A stretch of DNA of 64,000 nt from contig NZ_JANZKV010000172.1 in the NCBI RefSeq assembly GCF_025060895.1, positions 50,390 to 114,389 on the forward strand, given 5' to 3'. Below, piece by piece: positions 28,501 through 32,149 of the stretch. The notes under the pieces are model-generated. The model was not told where the DNA came from, ran no database searches, and saw only the letters and a list, made by a program, of their open reading frames with translations. Source of the stretch: Stieleria sedimenti. Its GTDB lineage: Bacteria; Planctomycetota; Planctomycetia; Pirellulales; Pirellulaceae. How positions within the stretch are numbered: position 1 is the stretch's first letter; each line of letters starts with the position of its first letter. Made by a program: the position numbers and the translations under genes.

Positions 28501-28966
28501 GGTCAACATCGCTCCAGGTCCCGTCCAAGGGGACGGTTTTGTCGTGGAGTCATCGACCGGATCGCGCGTCCAGCTTGAGGTACTCAATTCCGAACTGGTA
28601 AATGGAAAACAGGTCGTCGTCCTTGGATTCGCAGGGACGACTTTGATCGAAGCGATCTCGGCCTCGCAGCCGGAGCTTTCTCCGATGTTGGTCGACGGCC
28701 TCTACACCCTGATGGTCGACGGATCGGAATTCGGCATCGATGCCAACGGCGACGCGCCCGGCGTGTCCGCCATCGATGAGTTCCATCGCTTGTTTGGCGA
28801 CATTGACGGCGACGGAACCGTCCTCGGTCGGGACAACAGTAAGTTTGTAAAGTACCGACGAGATTTACGTTTCGACGAGATCTTTGATTACGACAGTGAT
28901 GACGAAACTCAAGATCGTGATGACAATATTGAGTTCAAAGCCCGTTTTGGCACTCGCTTGTTCTGA
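10538..28966 (+). CDS. Giant secreted metzincin/Calx-beta multidomain protein
   Basis: 6142 residues (about 0.6 MDa). Residues 1-45 are a basic stretch ending LEQRYLLAG, the planctomycete extracellular N-terminal motif. Residues 50-285 are a reprolysin-like metzincin with HELGHQFSARH (H198, E199, H202, H208) and Met-turn MSYAG (M239). Then follow beta-sandwich domains, a Calx-beta (827-943), a cadherin-like domain (948-1102), a seven-repeat propeller with VDFDPGPG motifs (1108-1571), Calx-beta, GEVED, CSLREA beta-helix (1872-2323), Calx-beta, two more GEVED (2806-3345), a second beta-helix (3350-3746), two Calx-beta, a 12-unit Calx-beta array (3981-5375), five more Calx-beta, and a Ca2+-binding dockerin-like end (DIDGDGTVLGRDN, from about 6087). 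Start is GTG with AGGAA seven bases upstream. Probably a Ca2+-stiffened surface or secreted protease/adhesin; substrate unknown. A sequencing error is unlikely because the frame is intact throughout. Confidence 0.9.
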   Translation: MSFINHLRRALGERPVRNHRGDRVHARRNRLRMQILEQRYLLAGDTNYSYGDELRNYRLAIATTEEFTAAIGGEVAALASVNALVSELNAIYEPELAIHFDLVTGANTIFETSDPTDDGLDNGNLSLLINQGTGVFDTIIGPDSYDVGHVLGTFGGGGTSGLAYLGVVGSSSLKGGGATVVGNISSVGSEGWNLVVAHELGHQFSARHTFNASVAGTNCNSTTYDPASAYEPASGSTIMSYAGICGANDLQSTEDPVFHSASVEDISDYITTQTGADPSSTTPLANDVPTVNAGIDYTIPAETPFALTAVGSDADPLSYSWEQLDLGTPQSLPLTDLGNGPIFRAFAPTNDPTRIFPRLDDLLNGVDTAATGEVLPSISRDLNFRATVRDGHGGVSSDDMVITVDSTSGPFAITSFNTSSILTGGSVETVTWDVAGTNAGAINVSDVAIEMSADGGLTYPYVLASATANDGSQTVTIPNVNLTSARLRVRALGNVFFDVNDANLTVASDSGQPGVVFTQSGGDTRPFEATGPGLDDSYDLSLNGDPAGLVTIEIAADSQTLVSSDGVNFSSTLQLVFDSAAAQTVHVRGISDGIEEGPHQSSIAHSVLASTSTSYPVGTALGFLQVDVIDAELPPVIGIDFDSAGNVPSNWKGAGALFNADGSNLNRDDGAATTVNVSSSIIGTTWISSSGPASSTIPRHFPSLVDLDGYSYNELGNTFTSTWTGLTAGAPYGVYLFGFENRPEDYGHDVTVTGADTVSFTQTLVNGQLVVNDAVGSSLNRLDDYAQVVTANASGSITITVAPAAGSQGVSLAGLAVQPIFNSMLDSDFAIAATDASKSEGDLGSVDFTFTVTRSGSTSGTTSVDYSVSGASPQPADANDFGGAFAGGTINFADGESSKVISVSVSGDTLVEPDENFVVTLANPAGAATITTASANGLILNDDVISSQPPVLSLPSGPVTYVEGDVAILVDSNATVSDADSPDFDGGTLTIAIAENSTANDQLSIRNQGTGAGQIGVIGNTVSFEGVDVGTFAGGTAATPLIVAFNADSTPAAAQAILRNLQFVNSSDSPSTLSRLVTVTLNDGDGNESPPTSQELAFSFVLPITGDNFTIGEAIGRDSAGNLYHAGRFAGTIDADPSAGEFLLTTPSTSEDGYIASYTPSGNLRWAHQIGSAGKETVWRMVVSGSGDVFAVGEFAEAVDFDPGPGIVNLTPVNTRDNYILKLDSDGQFVSVGQIGGDISGLSLDNTGNLLLSGGYRRTVDFDPGPGVFNLPDAGSSGNADSFFLKLDSDLNFVWAKSLDEVNYPLGRGDFSWAIAADSNGDVYAAGDFRGEVDFDPGPGVTSYVSPGSSESDAYLLKLSSAGDFVWARAWGGAAIEFSSTLAIDRNDNILVGGGFGDAFSTSVGQTTDFDPGPGSFLITSNGERDAFLSKFDKDGQFIWARGIGGTYFDTPSSIAVDSEGNASLAMRFWRTVDFDPSADVYEVEAVGINSAIWGLSETGDFRFVAHQAADSTTSINQLMIDDAGNHLATGYFNATTDFDPGVGSFELPESASGAFILALSLDNLPENQIVHVEGVDPVFSIAANDAQKQEGSSGTTNLTFTVTRADELVGEFSVDYAVTGVGTNPAGATDFGGAFPSGTLTFAEGEDSKSLAVAVTGDFDIEPNETFRVTLSNPSGAATIAVATANGTIINDDALPDFGDAPLPFPVTLADDGARHIAVGPHLGPNRDSEADGVNSALANADDLANQDDEDGVDFGGAVFASTNVALTGSVEINLQNPHSTSNRLDAWLDFNQDGIWSVGEQIFTDFDLGVVAGPQTVNFAVPQDLGANVLSGTTYARFRISTVGGLSPTGQAVDGEVEDHAIEVFNVDPIIVDTLVDESDGDFSPGDLSLREAIEISELNPAPDEIVFAPGLSGGTITLTGGELSGSGALTVTGPGASLLTISGGNQSRIFNFTSSADVLLDGLTLVDGHTNGSGGAIFSQGDLEIRSSVISNNTSGAGGGINHSSSSKMLVIADTIIDGNTSNSSGGGLTSSGPTEISNTSITNNQAITVGGGMYSYITTTTLTNTIIDGNTSVIRSGGGVYQYLGTLNVVDSSIANNQAQGTTSGGLGGGIAVDSGTLLVRGSTIAGNTSVNKGGGIDYADRNGSSSFSVINSTISGNTTNGEGGGISVGEGNLNLTHSTVTANTAPAGFGSGIANDTRSSGRIARSFINSSIVAGNINSDIDSINGSPASVVSQDFNLIGTGNVSLNFNMSSDTNGVVAPGLDILADNGGPTPTHALLAGSPAIDGGDTFSAEAFDQRGTGFPRLVGSNVDIGSFETSLASTFLIAAVDAVKTEGNSGTTNFFFTVTRLGETDFAATVDFSVTGEGVSPADAVDFGGAFPSGTLNFAIGETAKIIAVGVSGDLVAEADEQFRTLLSNPSSGVSIVNRFALGTIQNDDAAVLAVNIVDTGISESSGAAATSVTITRSSDTSGSLLVNLVSDDTTEATIQNSVTIPAGQASVTVPLTAEDDTLVDGTQVVTISATATGHAGSSDTVNVTDDEVAGFVVAETGGDAFTWSDAGSSGVDPFGNPWIASNTTTLPSWGIPGFQAGTINFVGTGSYDGFRVTFSGLPDGVTIDGNHGNTALNKTPLSSADLWNKEVTANSVLFTSPDPVSKRLTGGERFFVSVIFTGGLDLGQLQFDVEYIDGRAPGNTEVSESGSTDDLTVALTAQPISDVVINVTVGDTGEVSADRNQLTFTTANWNVAQTVTLTGVDDALVDGDQTSSVTFAIDPALSSDAFDLLVDQSVSVVTLDDDSTPDPDFGDAPNTSQSGFAGNYAVTLAEDGARHEVVGPTLGINRDSELDGVHSTNADADDADEVVDDEDGVVFTDALIASTTSTTTGFVDIELRNADPTSNRLDAWIDFNRDGDWDDSGEQVFTSFDLGTSNGVQSLAFTIPQDTGANVDTESGTVTYRWNGFLEDDGANPWGLDGDGILRSGEFDGTPYTFEVVIDKRATDLRTGTGTGSNLASYVPLSTTMIIGGIEANVANETFNLADDFSGNDSFSISADVTLAGTTQRISSSIVLPGSSFDLADDPSADVPPVFLPSHPISFTANGFVGIDTFTYPADAPVTSFATDGGPLTTFARFRVSTSGGLATTGPASDGEVEDHQVLIAAEPGVDFGDAPHSGQSGFTSSYPVSLADDGARHVVNGGPTLGTVIDADLDGVNSADADSDDLVGASDDEDGVTFSSILFASGSSTSVGTVGVDLRNADPTSNRLDAWIDFNQDGDWTDPGEQIFTDFDLGTADGLQNLNFTIPRASGGAIRTGTTFARFRLSTSGNLGVTGLAGDGEVEDHAVTVVASPLTVSTLIDESDGDYSSGDLSLREAVELANLNPGPDQIGYLIGLNGTTSLTLGQLDITEDLTITGRGKTSTVVSGSGLSRVFRVFSGTDVTLSNLSIIQGATSGADANGAGIFSTGDLLLDGVQFVANNTTDGSGGGLYQRGGSLTISNSLFGLNTVSGNGRDGGGIAVVDADVSITSTTITENQAIGSNANGGGVSVVNGNLALKASTIDNNSAQNGGGLIFEVNLDGTTFTADVTNTTFSGNSAASIGGGLTNVGGVLNLRHSTVTLNSGFGGGIGFAATPSNNNLFASIVAGNLGSDINTSTGPAGPTINTLGFNLVGIGNATTGFNQPSDQVGITAPGLDVLADNGGPTMTHALLPTSPARDSGPTSSAESFDQRGSGFPRLIGTRVDVGAFEAELPTLLSIERTNAVQLEGNNGTTPFTFTVTRSGDTNGPTSVDYAVTGTGLQPANADDFGGTLPSGTISFADGESSKLITVNVSGDPFVELNQGFTVTLSNPTSPAVITNAIETGIILNDDTSVVSVVPIANATEDSGLLTYQFRKTGTGPETPALTVEFELTGTATFGTDYPATTPLSVDFAAGVGTAQVSINPTIDLIVEPDESVILTMQDLATYDVSPLSPSATALILDDDSASLSIGDVAITEGDSGTSALTFTVTLDSAVETGVSVDFATADGTATTGDGDYVATSGTLNFAGTAGETQTINVTINGDTKVELNETFVVDLSNLAASGRNVTVSDAQATGTINNDDGASLSIADVTQSEGADGTTVFDFIVTLDSEVDTAFNVDVATADGTATSGDDYVASSTTLAFSGSAGETQTFSVSVNGDNTVELDENFLVNLFNVTGVGVTLADAQATGTIRNDDSASLSIGDVAITEGDSGTTDLTFTVTLDSAVDTGVSVDFATADGTATTAEGDYVGANGTLNFVGTAGETQTINITINGDTKVELDESFVVNLSGLVASGRNVIIAGTQATGTIRNDDSASLSIGDVAITEGDSGTSALTFTVTLDSAVETGVSVDFATADGTATTADGDYVAGSGTLNFTGTAGETQTFNVTIHGDTKVELDETFVVNLSGLVASGRNVTLADSQAIGTINNDDSASLSIGDVAITEGDLGTSALTFTVTLDSAVETGVSVDFATADGTATTADGDYVAGSGTLNFVGTAGETQTINITINGDTKVELNETFVVDLSNLAASGRNVTISDAQATGTINNDDGASLSIANVTQSEGADGTTVFDFIVTLDSEVDAAFNVDVATADGTATSGEDYVASSTTLAFSGSAGETQTFSVSVNGDNTVELDENFVVNLSNVTGVGVIIADAQAIGTIRNDDSASLSIGDVAITEGDSGTTDLTFTVTLDSAVDTGLSVNFTTADGTATTGDGDYVATSGTLNFAGTAGETQTINITINGDTKVELNETFVVDLSNLAASGRNVTVSDAQATGTINNDDGASLSIADVTQSEGADGTTVFDFIVTLDSEVDTAFNVDVATVDGTATSGEDYAASSTTLTFSGLAGETQTFSVSVNGDNTVELDENFLVNLSNVTGVGVTLADAQAIGTIRNDDGASLSIGDVAITEGDSGTTDLTFTVTLDSAVDTGLSVDFSTADGTATTADGDYAGASGTLNFVGTAGETQTFNVTINGDTKVELDESFVVNLSGLVASGRNVIIAGTQATGTIRNDDSASLSIGDVAITEGDSGTTELAFTVTLDSAVDTGVSVDFATADGTATTADGDYVGANGTLNFAGTAGETQTFNVTINGDTKVELNETFVVDLSNLAASGRNVTISDAQATGTIRNDDGASLSIGDVAITEGDSGTTDLTFTVTLDSAVDTGVSVDFATADGTATTADGDYVGANGTLNFVGTAGETQTINITINGDTKVELNETFVVDLSNLAASGRNVTISDAQATGTIRNDDSASLSIGDVAITEGDSGTTDLTFTVTLDSAVDTGLSVDFTTADGTATTGDGDYVAGSGTLNFVGTAGETQTINVTINGDTKVELNETFVVDLANLSASNRTVLIRDNQGIATINNDDLPMVSVAVAPNEVGENGNSPLIYTFSRDDASLPLTIGYGISGPATPGVDFSVSHDGLLSFAAGQFQTTVEVQPVDDELVEFSETVQLTILEGDYIIGTNGSAVGTITDDDFSTISMSLGPNAINEDAAGTMNFVFVRDSVDLTSPELTVKFSTTGTAESGVDYVPSAVGEITFAVGENTASVTIDPQQDSAIEPDETVILSLLPDAAYIVGAPSSLVGTIVNDDSLPKVGVEMVPEFVEDQYGTREVSFLRTGDLTVPVTIHYEVAGSASAGTDYNGLSTGSITLAAGVPSASIQYTVAADSIVEPDEDITVTILSNVAYSLDPATSSASSLILNDDISQISILGPAAAVTEDGAETITFTVTRDNVSSETPALSVDFATTGSATPGVDYSMTHSGSISFPAGVEAVTVVVTPNQDDIVELDETVVLSVAPAPGGQYLVGSPDSATGEIFNDDSAAFSIDDSMVFEGNRGQVITRFTVTLNNSVDVPVSVDYATADGSATTSDNDYLNQSGTLQFDGNTSITESFNVSVVGDVFAEPDETFLVLLRNVQSSGRDVTISDGSGLGTILNDDLGLASVPVESVVYFNEDVQSELDYTPDSTGQRSILRKIQVTFAGAVNIAPGPVQGDGFVVESSTGSRVQLEVLNSELVNGKQVVVLGFAGTTLIEAISASQPELSPMLVDGLYTLMVDGSEFGIDANGDAPGVSAIDEFHRLFGDIDGDGTVLGRDNSKFVKYRRDLRFDEIFDYDSDDETQDRDDNIEFKARFGTRLF
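13934..15230 (+). repeat. Seven-repeat beta-propeller segment with DFDPGPG motifs
   Basis: Inside the giant gene, seven copies of a blade with the core (V/T/I)D(F/A)DP-G-G occur at about 13934, 14132, 14315, 14534, 14759, 14954 and 15146, spaced 180-225 bp. Each is preceded by sequence like DSxGNVYxAG. Seven copies match one complete seven-bladed propeller of the SBBP type. The Asp-rich loop may bind Ca2+ (inference). Confidence 0.75.
22478..26662 (+). repeat. Twelve-unit in-frame Calx-beta tandem array
   Basis: 4185 bp inside the giant gene: nine units of 351 bp (117 residues, type A, SLSIGDVAITEGDSGT...) and three of 342 bp (114 residues, type B, SLSIADVTQSEGADGT...), in the order A B A A A B A B A A A A. 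Unit starts are near 22478, 22829, 23171, 23522, 23873, 24224, 24566, 24917, 25259, 25610, 25961 and 26312. Units of a type are nearly identical at DNA level, whereas the flanking Calx-beta domains are strongly diverged, showing recent duplication or homogenisation. Confidence 0.92.
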
Positions 28967-29089
28967 TCGCCAACGATCGATTCTGTTTTCGGCAACCTCA
29001 CATAACGTCGGTCGTCGCCAGCATCCGTTCAATCGAGTTAATCCGACGAGACCCGACATCGGCCCCACAATAACACTCCCAGCCGCCCC

Positions 29090-29121
29090 CCCATTTTTCT
29101 GCCCCTGATTTTTCTGCCAAC
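29090..29121. repeat. Short CATTTTTCTGCC direct repeat
   Basis: CCATTTTTCTGCC followed by TGATTTTTCTGCC, 124-150 bases after the giant gene stop and before the convergent LysM-like gene. Degenerate relatives lie at 3541-3612 and at about 4650-4680. Possibly a dispersed intergenic motif; function unknown. Confidence 0.4.
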
Positions 29122-29214
29122 TTCAGCTGGCGAATCAGTTTTTCCCCTCCAAGCCTTTCTCACGCCGCAAGTGCAACCATCGTTTTGCCTGCGGCCCTTC
29201 AGTGACTCGTGTTT

Positions 29215-30084
29215 TCATCCGCCTTTGACCAGATTGGCTCCGACCCAATAACCCCAGTGGCCTCGCGACAACACGCGACGCCCCTGGTAACCCTGGTCGG
29301 CGATGTGCATGCCATCGATGTTGCCCCCGGAGGTCGCATAGCGGAGGAAGATAAAGGAGTGTCCGATCCCGCGAGGACGTTTGTTATCGCGGACGAGTTC
29401 GTAGTTAGACTTGGTGCTCCAGGTTTGGATCACGGCACCCGGCTTCAGGTTGCCGGCCCAGATTCCCTGCTGCTCGACGAGCGTGCCAAGCTTCGCATAC
29501 GCCATCGCTCCCGCAGCGCCTTTGCCACGATATTTTTCGGGAAGATTGAACCAACTGTTGGTCTTGGTGTTGATGAACGAGCCCCACAATCGGCCAAACG
29601 ACGTGCGACTGGACAGCGATGGCAAGGCAACGCCCACCTGGATCGCAGCAGCTTTGACGCGGTTGTAGGCGATTTGGTAGCACAGCCCGTTGGGATACTT
29701 CTCACTTTCGCTCAGGCTGTTGTACAGTTCGACCACCTTGTTCCCGAACTCGTTTCCCTGGGGCTGGGGAGCACCGGTGGGCAAAAAGATCATCCCGGAC
29801 TTCTTCGCCGCATCGTAGGTTGCCCCGCGAAAATGAACGTACTTTTGCCCACGCGAAGGGCGGGGGCACTGGACGTAATTGACCAGATACCAGTTGATCT
29901 CGGCTGACTTCAGCGTGCCAAAGTTGAACCGGATCAGTTCTTTGGCGTCGAGTCCATGGTCCTTTGCAATGGAGGCGAAGGTTTCGCCTTCCTTCTGGCC
30001 TACTTGGTAGGGGACCGGTTGATGGCCGGTCGTGGGAGCGGGTGGCCAGGGCGCTTTTCTCGCCGGTTCTTGAATCGTTGCCAT
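29215..30084 (-). CDS. LysM-like domain protein with putative cysteine-hydrolase C-terminus
   Basis: 289 residues, no signal peptide. Residues about 24-75 (VPYQVGQKEGETFASIAKDHG ... LIRFNFGT) resemble a LysM module, which binds peptidoglycan or acts as a baseplate/spike adaptor. After a linker to about 110, the C-terminal half has NGLCYQIAYNRVKAA (a Cys near the start of a helix) and, 110 residues later, GIGHSFIFLRY and MHIADQGYQG. This Cys...His...Asp order is seen in NlpC/P60 and CHAP-type amidases, but I cannot assign a family firmly. The start at 30084 (MATIQEP) was chosen over an upstream in-frame start because the preceding 33 codons look non-coding. The gene is convergent with the giant protein gene. 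It may be a cell-wall hydrolase or a cargo of a contractile injection-type system; no such system is in this window. Confidence 0.6.
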   Translation of the reverse strand: MATIQEPARKAPWPPAPTTGHQPVPYQVGQKEGETFASIAKDHGLDAKELIRFNFGTLKSAEINWYLVNYVQCPRPSRGQKYVHFRGATYDAAKKSGMIFLPTGAPQPQGNEFGNKVVELYNSLSESEKYPNGLCYQIAYNRVKAAAIQVGVALPSLSSRTSFGRLWGSFINTKTNSWFNLPEKYRGKGAAGAMAYAKLGTLVEQQGIWAGNLKPGAVIQTWSTKSNYELVRDNKRPRGIGHSFIFLRYATSGGNIDGMHIADQGYQGRRVLSRGHWGYWVGANLVKGG

Positions 30085-30540
30085 TGTCGTCTCGTCCGTT
30101 TGGTTTGCGTGGAGTTCAGAGGGGGCCAGCCCCGTGATTCGACCGTCGTGTGGCTGCGGCCAGCAGGAAGGGGCGAAACACACCTCGTTCAGATTTCCAA
30201 GCGAACCGTCAGTGGTTTTGTTTCAATCATTGCGGTGCCTTGTAAAAAAAGTTTTCGCTCGGCCGAAGGCGTTCGACGCGGAGGTCGATGCGACCGAATC
30301 GCCCGCGGTGTTGCTTGATGCTTTCCCGCCGGGGCAACGATCGTGCAATGGGACCACTAGGACACATAGGACGTATGGGTCCCATCTGTCCTATTGGTCC
30401 TATCGATCGCGGGACCCTTCAGTCCACGAGGTTGGACCAACCGCAGCGTTGGGGACGATCGTCAACGTCGCGAACGAAAAGCGATTCGTTGGGGGGCAAT
30501 GGCACCGTGAAACGCGACTCAAACGCCAAACGCGTGGGGC
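30085..30540. other. Intergenic region, about 456 bp
   Basis: Downstream of the HpcH/HpaI aldolase and upstream of the LysM-like gene (both -). It contains a 9-bp tandem array at 30351-30404 and an A-run (30245-30251) that would be a T-run on the - strand, next to the weak palindrome TCGGCCGA; this could be a poor terminator. No credible gene is seen. Confidence 0.45.
30351..30404. repeat. Six-copy 9-bp tandem array with internal symmetry
   Basis: GGACCACTA, GGACACATA, GGACGTATG, GGTCCCATC, TGTCCTATT, GGTCCTATC: six consecutive 9-mers (54 bp). The first three read GGAC--ATA-like and the last three GGTCCTAT-like, so the two halves are imperfectly inverse-complementary and can fold. GGGACCC follows 10 bases later. 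Confidence 0.7.
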
Positions 30541-31299
30541 TCAGGAACGAAGTTCCGTCAAGTCATTTTGCATGCCGCTGAGGATGGCGCCCGAATCGGA
30601 GCCGAAAGCGAGCAGCCGGAATCCCTGTTCTTTGTGTTGCCGGATGAATCCGTTTTTGGTCAGGATTCCCGCTGACTTGCCCTGCCTTTCACAGCAGTCG
30701 ACGACGTATTGAAAAGCGTTTGCGACATCGGGGTGGCCGAAGTCGGCGGGATGTCCCAGGTTGACCGAAAGATCCAGCGGGCCGACGAACAACACGTCGA
30801 CGCCCTCTACTGCCGCGATCTCCTCGGCCGCCGCTACCGCTTCGGGCGTTTCGATTTGGACGATAACGAGGCTCTTGTCGTTCGCCTCCTCAAAGTACTG
30901 CTGCCAGTTCCGGCCGTAGTCGGTCGCGCGGATCACACCGGCCACGCCGCGGCGACCCAGCGGCGGGTACTTCATGCAACGCACCGCTTTTCGAGCTTCG
31001 TCGGCCGAACTGACAAAGGGGAACATGACCCCAGCGGCGCCGCTGTCCATCACGAATTTGACCGTGTCGGGGTCGACCGAACGAAGACGCACGACAGGCG
31101 CGGCATTGCCGGCGCGGCAGGCCAACAGCATCCCGCGCAGATCGGCCAGCGAACCGGAGCCATGTTCAAGATCAATCAGCAGCCAATCAAAACCGACGCC
31201 GGCGGCAATCTCAACGGCCGTCGCGGAGCCGAGGTTGAGAAACGTGCCGGCAAGTGTTTCTCGCCGCAATCGCTGTTTGTCGATCCACTGCATTTGCAT
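30541..31299 (-). CDS. HpcH/HpaI family aldolase
   Basis: 252 residues, a full-length class II (metal-dependent) pyruvate aldolase with a TIM-barrel. Visible active-site landmarks are LLIDLEHGSGS (His base), PVVRLRSVDP (Arg), VIVQIETPEAV (metal-binding Glu) and DVLFVGPLDLSVNLG (metal-binding Asp). Members cleave 2-keto-3-deoxy sugar acids or 4-hydroxy-2-oxo acids into pyruvate and an aldehyde; the substrate here is unknown. It is the last gene of a - strand operon, 43 bp after the deacetylase and downstream of an RraA-like gene that can carry out the same type of retro-aldol reaction. The context suggests catabolism of a sugar acid or aromatic-derived keto acid. ATG at 31299; a second ATG two codons later is equally possible. 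Confidence 0.92.
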   Translation of the reverse strand: MQMQWIDKQRLRRETLAGTFLNLGSATAVEIAAGVGFDWLLIDLEHGSGSLADLRGMLLACRAGNAAPVVRLRSVDPDTVKFVMDSGAAGVMFPFVSSADEARKAVRCMKYPPLGRRGVAGVIRATDYGRNWQQYFEEANDKSLVIVQIETPEAVAAAEEIAAVEGVDVLFVGPLDLSVNLGHPADFGHPDVANAFQYVVDCCERQGKSAGILTKNGFIRQHKEQGFRLLAFGSDSGAILSGMQNDLTELRS

Positions 31300-31342
31300 T
31301 CTGGTTTTCTGGTCGAAAGGTCACTTGATTCGTGTGTGTCGG

Positions 31343-32149
31343 CTACGGCAGTTGGTCGAACGTGTAAAACGGCAGTTTCAGCTCCTCCGCTTTGCTAAAG
31401 ATTTGAGTCAGTGCTTCGGGAGTCACAAAGTGGCCTCCGTCGGGTTTCGTCGCACAGATGCGATGCGCATAGAACACGAGGATTTCGTTGTTCTCTGCCG
31501 CGCGGGTCAATGCTGCGTCGATCTGTTCAAAGGTGCGATCGGGGCGAGTGGGAGCGTAGTCGATACCCTTTGCGATCAGGCAACCGTGCTGGTGAATCCG
31601 GCTGGCTGGAACAAAGAATGCATCGACATCACAGACGCGTTGCCCGTCGCCCACGTTTTTTCCTGTCCGCAGATGTCGAAACACCGTTAACAGTGTCTCG
31701 TCGGTGACGGCGTCGTTGCGGCTCATGGGATAGGCGAACGACGTCGGAGTGACTTCCGCAGCTTGAAACGCTTCGAGTTGCGGACGAATTTCGTTGCGAA
31801 GAAAGACTTCGGGTGAATGATCCTGGCAGTACTCGACGGCTTTCAAATGATGCACGCTGTGGGAACCGATCGCGTGACCGTGGCTTTTAAGCTGGCGGAT
31901 TGCCTTGACAGCCTGTTCGTCAATCTTGCCGTTGATAAAGAACGTTGCGTTGACACCGAACCGGTCAAACAACGGGATCGCATTGACCCAATCGTCGAAA
32001 TTTCGGTCGTCGAAAGTCATCACGACGCCACCGCGATCGACGTCAAACGCTGATGACGCGGGTTCGTCGGCACAGACATCGGATGAGGAAACGATCGACG
32101 CCAGTGCTGCGACGACAACAACGAAGATGCTTTGTCGGTTCATGCCCAT
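31343..32149 (-). CDS. Secreted polysaccharide deacetylase (NodB-like)
   Basis: 268 residues with a signal peptide (about 1-27, ending VCA-DEP). The NodB domain covers the rest: motif 1 is GGVVMTFDDRNFDDW (catalytic Asp and metal-binding Asp), motif 2 is IGSHSVHHL (metal-binding H-S-x-x-H), motif 3 FAYPMSRND. It should remove acetyl or formyl groups from an exopolysaccharide or peptidoglycan sugar in the periplasm. The upstream RraA-like gene overlaps it: that gene's stop forms ATGA (32140-32143) with the third codon, so MNRQS at 32143 is an equally good start and the genes are translationally coupled. The next gene is an aldolase. Substrate unknown. Confidence 0.88.
   Translation of the reverse strand: MGMNRQSIFVVVVAALASIVSSSDVCADEPASSAFDVDRGGVVMTFDDRNFDDWVNAIPLFDRFGVNATFFINGKIDEQAVKAIRQLKSHGHAIGSHSVHHLKAVEYCQDHSPEVFLRNEIRPQLEAFQAAEVTPTSFAYPMSRNDAVTDETLLTVFRHLRTGKNVGDGQRVCDVDAFFVPASRIHQHGCLIAKGIDYAPTRPDRTFEQIDAALTRAAENNEILVFYAHRICATKPDGGHFVTPEALTQIFSKAEELKLPFYTFDQLP

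Noticed and set aside
30245-30251. A-run that could be a - strand terminator
   Set aside because: The adjoining stem is too weak to call.
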